A DNA stretch of 64,000 nt, taken from NCBI RefSeq assembly GCF_029852145.1, contig NC_079975.1, positions 15,249,275 through 15,313,274 on the forward strand. The letters run 5' to 3'. A program made the translations under genes and the position numbers. The notes beneath the pieces are model-generated. The model did no database searches and was not told the origin of the DNA. It saw only the letters and a list, made by a program, of their open reading frames with translations. Source of the stretch: Microplitis mediator. Taxonomy: Eukaryota; Arthropoda; Insecta; Hymenoptera; Braconidae. This document shows positions 47,011 through 58,318 of this stretch, in pieces (the first letter of the stretch is position 1; each line of letters opens with the position of its first letter).

Positions 47011-47394
47011 TTCGGTTTTCTAACCCAGCCTGGGAAGAGCTGAGTGTCCAGTGGGGATCGTGGGCATCTCCAAGGGATATTATTGGTTTTGTTTATTATT
47101 TTTATTTTCAGTTTTACCATCGGTGGGCCATAACGGCTATTCTGCACACACCACACTCCGCCGTGGGTTGTGACGAATAGTAAGGAACGTTCTAAATCAA
47201 TATTGGTATTCAAATCCCTGATAACATTTAAGTATTTATTATTCTCCGCAAAGTGGTAGTTAAGCTCATAATGACGAAAAATTTTTTTTTTTTTTGTTGA
47301 AAATTATGATAAATAAAGATTATTTATCAATGATAATATAAGATAAGCGTAGAATTAGCTTAAGTCTTATAATATATATGTGTAAAACTAAGTC

Positions 47395-47746
47395 TTTCTC
47401 AAAATAAGTTGGAACCTAAAATATACCCTGATGGAAATTTTTCGGACTTTTCTCTGAAAAAGTCTTTAGAACTTTAGAACTGAGTTTTGCAGAGAAAATT
47501 CCCAAAAATTTCCACCAGTGTATTTATTTCTATAGACTGATTATTTACAAGTAAAAGATAAATCATTATTTGAATACTTTTAATTCATTAATACTTAGAC
47601 AATTAAGTGTACGATTAATGAAATATTGATAAATTATATAATAATTTTTTAATGATTCAATAACTATATCTATGAGTGTTGATAACATTTTTATAAGCGA
47701 CAGCGTCTTCAGTTATGTTTATATTTTTTTATCTTTCAAAACAGAG

Positions 47747-47823
<77 letters not shown>

Positions 47824-48400
47824 AAACGATAAACATTCTTAGAATAAGTTGAAACCTAAAATAAATATATTTATTTCCAAAGTCTGATTATTTATAAGTA
47901 AAAAATGAAATATTATTTGAATACTTTTAATGTATGAATATTTAGTCAATTAAGTGTACGATTAATGAAATATTGATAAATGATATAATATATTTTTATG
48001 ATTTAACAACTATAACTATAAGTGTCGATAACATTTGTATAAGCGACAGCGTATTCAGTTATGTTTTTTTTTTATCTTTCAAAACAGGGAAATATATATT
48101 ATGGTAAACAATAAATGTTCTCAAAGTAAGTTAAAACTAGAAATATATTTATTTCTAAAGGTTGATTATTTTTAAGTAAAAGATAAAATATTATTTGGAT
48201 ACTTTTGGTTTATTAATATTTAGACATTTATGTGTACGATTAATGAAATATTGTTAAATTATATACTTTATTTTCATAATTCAATATCTATAACTATAAG
48301 TGTCGATTACATTTGTATGAGCGACAGCGTCTTCAGTAATGTTTACTTTTTTTCATCTTTCAAATCAGGGAAATATATATATAATGTTAAAAGATAAGTA
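47395..48400 (+). repeat. three tandem ~280-bp repeats
   Basis: Copies of about 280 bp start near 47395, 47830 and 48112. Each contains AAGTGTACGATTAATGAAAT and, toward its end, AGCGACAGCGTCTTCAGTTA followed by ATCTTTCAAAACAG and AAATATATAT. A 70-bp (TA)n tract has expanded at the end of the first copy. No ORF. The AGCGACAGCGT block is the most conserved part. Confidence 0.75.
47748..47821. repeat. (TA)n microsatellite
   Basis: About 74 bp of pure TA at the end of the first 280-bp tandem unit. The other two units have only a short AAATATATAT there, so the expansion arose after duplication. Confidence 0.9.
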
Positions 48401-50103
48401 TTCTCAAAATAATTTAAAATTAAAAACATTATAAATAAATAAAATACAGGCAGTTTTTGTTTAATTATATTAATAAATATCATTATAGTATAAATTTATA
48501 CAGTTTATAAAGCAAATGTTATTTTGAGAATATTTTTTCTTTCTTATCAACATTTCCTATGTTAAGACTTTAATATTATTATATACAAAAATGTCAATAA
48601 TTTTTCATGAAACGTATGATAGTTAAAAATAATCGCTCAAGTTTCTGCATACAGTAAATAAATTTGTAAAACTAAAATATACTTTACTTCTTATAGCTGT
48701 TTATTTTTAACTAAAAAATAAAAAATTATTTAAATACTCTTTATTTTTAATTTTATAATTTGCATAAATCTTTAATAAAAATATATTCTTCTACATTCCT
48801 TTGTCATGATTCCCGTCCAAAAATATTTTAACATTATTATTATAGATTTAATAAAATTCAACTATAATTTTTCTCAATCAATATTGATACCAAATCTTAT
48901 TATTAGTTCAATGAAATTTAGTCTTCACATTTTATAATAAAATTTCATCGAATTTCGTTTGCATTCAAAAACGCTTGACTAATCTTAGTCGGAGATTACA
49001 AGGAAGCTAAATAGCGGGTTGTCCGGTCAGATTTCCCTTCAATTTGTCAGCAAATCTATGTCACTTTAGATTGTTCCAGTTTTTTCAGTAATTTCGGTAT
49101 ACCCACATTTATGTTAACATATACCCTAACACCCACTTTAGCTTTAAGTTGACAGTAATTTGGCAATTGAAATTACTGAAATTTACTGTTCGCATCTGCT
49201 GACATTTTGATAGCAAAAATTAAAAAAAAAAATTTGCGATTAATTTTTTTCTAAATTTAAAGGAAACTTTCTTTTACTCGAAAAAACCCTAACAGAAGTT
49301 TTCTTAAACTTTTCGTAAAATGTCCGTCATCTTCGAGCTTTTCCGTTTTTGGGACAATTTGTATACAACTTTTAAAGTACATTTGCATTCCAATTTGGGT
49401 GGTAAATTTACGTCAAATTTTATAGCATGTTATATACAAATTGTCTTTAATCACGAAAAAGCTTGAAATTGACGAACATTTAACGAAAAATTCAAAGAAA
49501 CTTTTGTAAGTAAACTTTTGCTAAAGCAAACTGTGCTATTGTGGGCAGTTAATTTGCCATTTGTCCTTCAGTATGGCTTTACTCACGAGCACATTAACTT
49601 TTTGAAGTTAACTTAACGAAAAATTCCGACCGTTACTTTCCGTCAACTTGCTATTAAAGCGGCTATTAACGAAATATACAATCGTCATTGTATTTGAATA
49701 GTTTAATCTTTAAGGTTACTATAACCAATCTCGGTTTTGTTGTATTGACAATTGTTGATTGAATTATTTGCATTGTATCTTAATATATTATAGATTATTA
49801 TCATTGTTGGTTTTAACAGCAATAAATATCATTATTACTACTATTAAATTAAATTGTTGATAGGATTATAGTGATTGAAATTGTGTAGTGTGTAATTGAT
49901 TTAACACTATATTGATTTAGACAATATCATTGTCTGTGTATCAATATTACGTGGAGATCGATCAAGTAATCAGTAAGCATACAAACATATTATCATTGTA
50001 GATTTTTAATCATTTCATGAATTCAAGAAATAACGACTGAAATAAATAATGCGTGTTGTACAAAAATTCTTACATATAATTTCGTATAAACTTTACATAT
50101 ATA
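48401..50103. other. AT-rich intergenic DNA with an old repeat
   Basis: No gene. 49100-49530 is a diverged copy of the repeat near 40440-41060 (TTTGCGATTAATTTTTTTCT, ACAAATTGTCTTTAA). The rest is low-complexity. Confidence 0.5.
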
Positions 50104-50614
50104 TGGATCATTCCATCAAATAAAATTATTTTTACGGGGCGACCCTCGTCGATTTGGTTCAAACTTTGTGGAGTCGTTCTATATATTAAAAAAAAAAATC
50201 TCTGAAAATTTGAGTTTTTTATATGCAGCTGTTTCAAAGTTATGATTTTTTGAATTTTTTAAAAATTTTTGTTTTCAACTTTTTCATTAATTTTTTTAAA
50301 GGAAAAAATTTTTTTTAAAAAATGAGCACATAACAGTTTTTCGTAGAAAAAATTCTCAGCTTTCCAATAAAAATATCTATTTTTCATTTTATGTTACAAA
50401 AGACCTTTTAAAATTCGATTAAAGACGAAAAAACGATTTTTATGACTGTGCGGCGCTTGATACATCTAATTTGATATTTTTTTCTGAAAGCTGAGACTTT
50501 TTTCCACAGAATATGTAATTTTCACGATGTGCATATTTTTTGTTTGAACAAAATCAATAATTATTTAAATACAAGTCATTGATTTTATAGTTTTAACAAT
50601 CTGTAATAGTTCAT

Positions 50615-50735
50615 TGTGTGGTAAGAGATGAAACAAAACGATGTCAGAAGAAAGTGAAGTAGGCTGCCCGAGCCGTAGGCGAAAGCTGACAATAACTGCA
50701 ATCTGAAGTCGTGTTTCATCTAGTGTTACACACTA
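50615..50735. repeat. small hairpin
   Basis: GTGTGGTAAGAGATGAAAC is mirrored by GTTTCATCTAGTGTTACACAC, with an inner AACGATGTCAG/CTGAAGTCGT pairing. Its loop CCCGAGCCGTAGGCGAAAGC recalls the structure at 1842-1984. Confidence 0.5.
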
Positions 50736-51532
50736 TTTTTTTCATGATTACCTGCATTGAAAATTATTATCAGTGTCAGCAGCCAGTTAGAATCAAATTA
50801 TATTAAACCCAATGGTGCGATCAACTATTAGTGTACGCCTAACTTATGCTTTGCAATTTATAGTTAAACAGAAACCATAAATACTATTTATTATGCACAC
50901 GAATTTTTATAAAACTTGATTACAAAGTCAGAACTGTCATTAACGCAGATGACATCAATAGTCTGAAATCACTATTGAACAAAACACAAGAATCAAAGTT
51001 CAAATTACTAATTCCTAGACTTGAACCATTGATGCTGGTATCATGAAAAATAGTTTTATAATTTTTGTTTTTAGAGCTTTACTGCAGATACATACCCGAA
51101 AACACAACCTCACACCGCAAGTTAATACATCCGGGCTATTCAAAATTTTACCAGCGTTGATTTCACTGTTATAATCATCCCTTATTAAAAGAAACGACTT
51201 AAAACGATTGGAAAAAAATTTTAAATACTTTTTAAGGCGTTTGAATACTTTGAATACTTTTGAATCAGCCTTTTTATGGGCATTTAACATTACAAACCGT
51301 TTCGAATCGTTTGGTTTAATCAGGGAATGATGACTTTTTTTAGAAAATAAATGTTTTGGACGTACAATACTTTGAGTCATAAACGGTGAAAGAAACACAA
51401 GCAGTGCACCCTATCTCACTTATTGTTGATAGCTTAGGATATATATGTGGTAAAAATGTATCAACATCCTCAAAAAAAAAATAAGAATTAACGTTTTTTA
51501 ATCATAGAGAGTTTATATTTTATTCAATTTAT
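50736..51532. other. interior of TIR element C, no clear gene
   Basis: A 127-residue open frame on the minus strand (51398-51015) is lysine- and phenylalanine-rich without any motif I recognise. I do not call it a gene. Confidence 0.4.
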
Positions 51533-53096
51533 AACGTTCCTTACTATTCGTCACAACCCACGGCGGAGTGTGGTGTGTGCAGAATAGCCGTTATGGCCCA
51601 CCGATGGTAAAACTGAAAATAAAAATAATAAACAAAACCAAAAATATCCCTTGGAGATGCCCACGATCCCCACTGGACACTCAGCTCTTCCCAGGCTGGG
51701 TTAGAAAACCGAATTGGGCGCCAGTTCGTGTACCCACGAACAAAATAACAAATAAACGATAAATAAGAAAATGAAATTGAAAAAAATGAAATGATAGAAA
51801 ATAATCAGAGAGCAGTTTCAGGTATTGGAAAAGGAAGGCAAGAAAGAGATAGTATGCACTAATAAACAAATAAATTTAAATGAATCCCGGGTTGGTAGCC
51901 ATTTACCCGATATATTTTAAATTATAATGCTCAGCGGGTATATAAACCAATAAACAATAATATCAATAATAATATTTCACTTCACAATATAAATTTTGAC
52001 TAATAGTCAAGATACGCAAACAATAAATAATATTATAATAAAATAATATCCGTCTTGCTATCACTCGCACATGATATCCAATATAATAATTATAAATAAT
52101 AATTATTGTGCGCACACATACAATTTTCTCCCAATATTAATCATTAACTCAAAATAAATTAACACTGATAATAAATTAAATCGTTATCGCAACATAATAA
52201 CGCAACCACTGGTGATGTCTAACTAATTGAAAAATACTGTTCAAAGAAATGCTAAATACTTATCAAATAATAAGTTACTTATGGGTGGATATTTTCCGCA
52301 AATAATAAATAATATAAATAATAATTATCGCATTAATTTATAATGTTTTTCAAAAAAAAATAACTAATTAATTATAAATATCCACCAAAAAAATATATTG
52401 TTCCCCATACTCTTCAAAATAATTATTTAGAAATGTAAAATAATAATTGTAAATATTAATAATTATTTACCGTCAATATATGAACGGTCACCAATAGTTA
52501 TTTATTAATATAAGCATGAAAATTGTAAATAATAATAATAATTTACCGGCAATCATATGACCGGTCACCAATAATTACTTATAATATAATAAATATAAAT
52601 TGTTAATAATTATTTACCGTCAAATCATATAACGGTTACCAATAATTATTAATAAGAAAATAATAGATTCCCAACTTCTGAGTGTTGGGTAAAAATTTGT
52701 CGCCAGGACAAATAAGTACGCAAATATATATCTGTATTTATTACTCTCTCTCTCTCACTCACACGTGAGATATATAATAATGGCCACCAACGCGGGACAA
52801 ATTACACGCCAACGTATCAGACACAAAGGTACTTACAGTCATCGCCAATCTCTAACATTCGTACCGGCTCCATTGGTTCGAATTTCAATATAATATTAAT
52901 TAATGGCACAAATGATCTCAATAATAATTGACAAGTGTCTCCAACACTTTATAAAAAGCCAATACAACTTTGTAACGCTCAACAACTCCAAATGGCGTCT
53001 CAATTTTGATAATATTTGGCAACAGTAGCAACAGCACACCTTACTCTCACAAAGGATGATCCACGTCTGGCCATGGCAGCACGTGAATCCCATGCT

Positions 53097-56000
53097 CAGT
53101 GTTGCCATAAATTTTCTCAAGGAACCACTACTGTCGAAAAAAAAACCACTAAAAGACCACTAACGCTACCTGAGAGAGAAATATTGAAACCATTTAAAAA
53201 AAATCGTCGATTTTCTTAGCGGGAAGTTAAAAATAACAAAGCGTCAATTTAATTAAATTATTTGATTGAAATTCAATTTTGTTGTTAATAAATTCTATAT
53301 TTTTATGATTTATAACAAATATAAATATTAATATAAATTATAATTAAATAAAATACACAGTTAAATATTTTATGTTAACTTTTTATATAAAATAACTTTA
53401 TGACGTTTAGCTATGACTTAGACTTTATGACTTAGTTACTTTCGTCTGAAGAACTTTCAGGGCCTTCAATTAGTACTTCATCCGGGACAGCGTAAGCTTC
53501 TTTTGTCCGGATTTTTTTTATAATGTCTTCTGGAATTTCATAAGTATCACAACATTTGCCTGCTTGTGACAAACCAGCTCTTATTGATAAAATTGATGTT
53601 AGCATTGGCAAAGTCATTTTATTTCGTTGTTTGTTTTTTACAACATTCATACTACTAAAAAGTCTCTCCACATCGGCGTTAGAATGAGGTAATATCAATA
53701 ACGAAATTGCAAACGAAGCTAGTTGTTGAAATCTGGGATGTCCTTGAGCATCTTTGTACTCCAGAACTTCGTACCAAAATTTTTTGGTATCATTGGTTTC
53801 GGTCCATGATAATAAATGTACTTGACGCCATTGCTCATCAACTTGCGCAATTAATTATTCATCCTTATTAAAATAAGTTAATAAATCAATAATCGGTTGT
53901 TTATTGGGGTTCAATGCATTATTTACGCTAATTTTTTAAAATTTTTCATTATTTGTAAATTATTTGGTAATCTTATTTTTAATTCTTCAATCAGTTTAAC
54001 AATAAATGTAATACACCGACCCCGAATTGCTTTATCATCATCATTTGAAAGTCCCTTTTCTTTCAATTTAGTCATAACGTTCTCAAATCTATATCCTGAG
54101 TAACAAGTTGAATCAATATAGTCCTTTATATTTTGTTCAAAAATGTCTATTTTGTGAGAAGAAAGTGTAATTTTATTCACAAGTGTGTTAATTAAATTAA
54201 TTAATTCATCACAAAGTTTTGTGTGATCCGTATCTTTTGACTCAAAAAGTTTATTTACTCTATTTACCTCAGAAAGAATTGGATAAATAAATGATATAAA
54301 TGCAAAATTAACATCATCGCTGTACATTGAATGTAACTGTTCAGCTGTGTAACACCTTTCATCCATTTTGGCGATTGAAAAGTAAGTCTTCAGTTCAAGC
54401 CATTGTTGGTGGATTCTTGATACTGCTGATTCAATAGACAACCATCTAGTTTGAGAAGATTGTACCATTTTCAAAGGGTTTTTTCCGTCATTTATTGCGT
54501 TGTACAATTTTTTATATTTATCTTGCCTTGACGAAGACCGGGCAAACCAATTATAAGTTTCACTAATTAAAAACTCTAGGTTCCGAGGCAAAAATTCTTT
54601 TGCAGCAGCTGAAACTGCCAATTGTATTGAATGGCACAAACAGCGTACTAGAATTAAATTGGGAACGTCAACTTTCAATTTGGCGTAAACACCGTTGTTT
54701 ATGCCAGTCATGACTGATGCATTATCAGTCCCAATACCGACTAAATTTTTTATGGGCATATTAAATCGATCAAGAGTTTTTTTAATTGCAGAAACGATGC
54801 CTTCAGCATTTGACTCAAATAATGGTGCAAGATCTAAATAGGTTGATATAATTTTCTTATAAACATTACTGTAATAAATCACTATAATACCCAAATACTT
54901 TAACACAGCAATATCAGTGGATTCATCGAGCAATAAACTATATGACTTATTTTGTAAATGTTCTTTAAGAATATTGAAAAAATGTGGCGCCAAAACATTT
55001 ATTATAATATTAGAACATTTAGTTCTATGTAATTTAATTTTAGTTTCTTCGTTGTGCGAATGATTGACTACTGTACCCAAATGATCGATTAAACTGATGC
55101 TGGAATGTACAGCCATAAATAATGATAATCTTGCTTCTTCTTTTTTTATTGAAACTGAATTATTTTTTACTGTTTTGAAAGGAAGCTTTTGTTGACTAAT
55201 TATTTCCTAAAAAAAATTAAATATTCAAGTTAATTTATTAAATAATTTTTAACATCGTTTGTTTTATATCTGTTTAGGATAATATTAGTAATTTAATTAT
55301 TAAATGGAATTATCAATGATTTTTTGACGAACAGATTAAAATACGTGATTGTTAGTATATAGTATTGTAAAACTTTATATGCATACAAGGTAGTAATAAT
55401 GATAATAAAAATGTAATTATAATTAAATGTACTAACTTTGGCTTTTTCTAAATGTCTTGGAGTATTCCCGTGATTTTTTAGATCAGAATAATGGTTTTTT
55501 AATGTAATACCACACGCTGTACATTTCGCTCTTAGACCAGATGTACTTTCAACGGCTTGTAACCAATTTTTCAAAATCGGGTCTTGAAGCCAAGCGGTTC
55601 GAAATTTTTGACAGTATTTTTTAGACTCCGACATAATTAAACAAATTATCAAATTGAAACAAATATTTAAAATAAAATAATAATAATAATAATTAGAACA
55701 GTATCAATACTAACAGTGTAAAACTTGAGTGATCTTCATGACCAACACTTTTCACAGTCATTTGTTTCTTTGTTTTTGTAGAAAACAATTTTTTTTTTCT
55801 TTAAGTTCAAACTATTAGCTAAGTTAGGATATATTTTGTTATAATTGTCAAAAGTATTAAATTATATTTTAACCGAGTAAAAATTAATAGCGAGTTTCAA
55901 GAGAAAAGTTGTAGAGTCAATCTCATTCATACAGTTCAAATACTTTGAAAATTCCAGTATAATAATCTACTGTTGAAGCGGGATACGAGGGAAAAAAAAA

Positions 56001-56272
56001 CGACAGAAAAAAAAATTTGAAATCTATTTATTTATAATTTATAAAAAAAAAGTAATTAATTTAATTGAAAAAAATTCTGTGAAACGTGCATAAAATATAA
56101 TAATAAGAACAATATTAACAATGCATTAAAAAAAAAAATAAATAAATAAAATTATTTCGCAAAACTTCTTTACCACCAAAAAAACCACTAACCACCAAAA
56201 ATAAATTTTACCCACTAGGGAGAAATCGAAACCACTAGATTTAGTGGTAAAACCCCTAAGATGGCAACACTG
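53097..56272 (-). mobile_element. hAT transposon, copy 2 (3176 bp)
   Basis: CAGTGTTGCCAT and ATGGCAACACTG ends with a perfect 8-bp duplication CCCATGCT (53089-53096 and 56273-56280). Inverted relative to copy 1 and of exactly the same length. Every translated segment compared is identical. The perfect duplication and lack of divergence make this a recent insertion. Confidence 0.96.
53432..55634 (-). pseudogene. hAT transposase, copy 2, same lesions
   Basis: Exon 1 is 55634-55437 (BED finger), intron 55436-55207, and exon 2 55206-53923 with the same TDNAS and CHSIQL motifs. The frame ends at 53923, and TAA at 53855-53857 lies in the frame that carries on to the C-terminal RLFSSMN block (to 53432). 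These are the same positions and the same defects as in copy 1. Confidence 0.88.
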
Positions 56273-57328
56273 CCCATGCTGGCACTTCGGCCGGCGCCAT
56301 CTTATAATGTTTTCTCATTTCAACCAATGGAGCAATATACCTGTCTCATGTTAATTCACTCATCGACACCAACATGATGCATGACTTGTTTGGCATGTAA
56401 TTTGTCCACTATCGACATTAAATGACCATTCCCTTTTCAGAGCGAATTAATAATATAATTCCATACATAAATATTCCATTAGTTTCTTGATAAGACCCGT
56501 AAATTTATTTAAAATAAATAAATTTACTAAGGCCAACTGTTGCGTCGCCGCGCATGCGCCAACCAACCAAAATAATAATAATAACCAAATAATTAAAATA
56601 AATAAATACGCAATTATTTATCCCGGCGGCTATAAAATCCATTTATCAGTAAATAAAATGCAGTAATTTTTTACTGATTTAGCCGCAATTTTTGTCTAGA
56701 AATTTAAACTAATAGTAGCAACACAGTAATTCAAATAAGATAATACATAGAATAATAATAATAATAATAGTATGATAATAATAATAATGGGTGAGACGTG
56801 CTGAGCAGCGTGTGCTGCCATCTGTTGCCCTTCTCCGACCTAATGCGAAGATGCCGCGATATTCAAATATCGTAACAAATTTTATTTAAACAAAAAATAT
56901 GCACATCGTGAAAATCACATATTTTGTGGAAAAAAGTCTCAGCTTTCAGAAAAACATATCAAATTAGATGTATCAAGCGCCGTACAGTCATAAAAATCGT
57001 TTTTTCGTCTTTAATCGAATTTTAAAAGGTCTTTTGTAACATAAAATGAAAAATAGATATTTTTATTGGAAAGCTGAGAATTTTTTCTACGAAAAACTGT
57101 TATGTGCTCATTTTTTAAAAAAAATTTTTTCCTTCAAAAAAATTAATGAAAAACTTGAAAACAAAAATTTTTTAAAAATTCAAAAAATCATAACTTTGAA
57201 ACAGCTGCATATAAAAAACTCAAATTTTCAGAGATTTTTTTTTTTAATATATAGAACGACTCCACAAAGTTTGAACCAAATCGACGAGGGTCGCCCCGTA
57301 AAAATAATTTTATTTGGTGGAATGACCA

Positions 57329-57355
57329 ATATATATATATATATATATATATATG
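57329..57355. repeat. (TA)n microsatellite
   Basis: TA tract directly at the right end of TIR element C. Confidence 0.85.
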
Positions 57356-57359
57356 ATAT

Positions 57360-58318
57360 ATACCCAGATAGCAAAATGACTTCAGAAAGAATATCGAAAG
57401 AGTTCTTATTTATGATTTGGACGTCAGAATTACCATCCGAAAGAACCCTTTAGGAGGTTCTCAAGAAGTCGAATGCGCCGCTTTATGCGCAAGTATAGAC
57501 TTCTTAGCAAGTACAGAAAAGAGCTTATAAAGAATTCTTTTTTCTGACTTCATAAATAAGAATAGTTTAAGAACTCTTTTTTTGTTTATAAAAATGACTT
57601 CCTAAGTAACTTGCTTTTTCAAGTTCTTAATGATGGAGTCGTAAAGAATTCATATTCAAGAAGTCTGAAGTAAGACTTCGTTAGGACTTCTTATTTTATA
57701 TTCGTAGGATGGTAAATAGGTATTAAAATAGGTATTAAAAAATTTTCAGATAAATAAATTCAAAATTATTCATTGAAACATAGTATTTTTAGTACAGTAA
57801 AACAAATATTGAACCCAATGAGCTTTTATCGTTTCATATATTATTATATGTTATACTTATGTTATTATGTATGGTATATACTTATATTATATTATATTAT
57901 CTATGCATGTATATCACATTACATTGCATATAATATCACTCATCGTATTATACACGAAGAAAAATGGAAACAAAAAACTTGAAACAGGAAGTTTAGTTAC
58001 CAAAAAATTATTATGCTGTACTAGAATAACTAATATCGTGAGCATCTGAAAATTTTATATTCTCTACTATATTTCTTATTTTAGACAAATAATTTTCATT
58101 ACAGTTTATCAATAAGTTTTCAGTGTAGATTTTTCGTATTGCAGCATAATAGTATTTTGGTGAATCAACTTCCTGTTTTGAGTTTGCATAATAAAAACTT
58201 GCAGATTATCAATTTCCATTTTTCTTCATGTATCAAAAAAATAATTTTCAAAATAAATTACGTATCCAATAGAAAAAAAAATAATAATAAATAAATATAT
58301 TCGTTTCAAACGTAGTTT
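57360..58318. other. degenerate AAGAACTC/GACTTC repeats, no gene
   Basis: 57365-57700 is built of short repeats of GACTTC, AAGAACTC and AATTCTT. It includes the inverted pair GAGTTCTTATTTATGA (57400) and TCATAAATAAGAATAG (57551), so it may be a decayed fold-back element. 57701-58318 is AT-rich, with short open frames I do not regard as genes. Confidence 0.45.

Larger units (their letters stand above)
44945..47191 (+). mobile_element. LTR-type element B, copy 1
   Basis: Begins TGTCACGATATTTGAATATC. About 2.05 kb later GGGTACA (to 46995) is followed by TGAAC and a primer-site TGGCGCCCAA (47001-47010), so 44945-46995 looks like an LTR. A further ~190 bp follows to a sharp end AAGGAACGTT. An inverted copy at 51533-56877 has the same two ends. 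Contains (ATT)n, (GAGA)n and a three-unit hairpin repeat. No ORF of coding quality. Confidence 0.7.
51533..56877 (-). mobile_element. LTR-type element B, copy 2, interrupted by hAT
   Basis: Reverse-complement copy of 44945-47191, from CGTAACA at 56877 (element start TGTTACGATATTTGAATATC) to AACGTT at 51533. Removing the 3176-bp hAT and its duplication leaves about 2160 bp, close to copy 1. The primer site and hairpin repeats are conserved, but the sequence is visibly diverged. The hAT entered the site corresponding to GGCATGGG in copy 1. Confidence 0.8.
50104..57328. mobile_element. TIR element C, arms about 450 bp, containing nested elements
   Basis: TGGATCATTCCATCAAATAA at the left is mirrored at the right end (GGTGGAATGACCA). 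Arms 50104-50565 and 56878-57328 are close inverse copies, sharing ACGGGGCGACCCTCGTCGAT. (TA)n flanks the right end and ATATAT the left. The interior holds about 970 bp of its own DNA plus element B copy 2, which abuts the right arm, with the hAT inside that. No transposase gene of its own is visible. Confidence 0.8.

Noticed and set aside
46962..47213. Similar open frames at 46962-47213 and 51568-51762
   Set aside because: They overlap the primer site and 3' part of element B on the opposite strand and are shared only because the element is repeated.
51015..51398. 127-residue minus-strand frame inside TIR element C
   Set aside because: Lys/Phe-rich composition typical of chance frames in AT-rich DNA; no transposase features.
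57773..58049. Two overlapping Tyr/Ile-rich frames
   Set aside because: Low-complexity translations of TATATTATA sequence.
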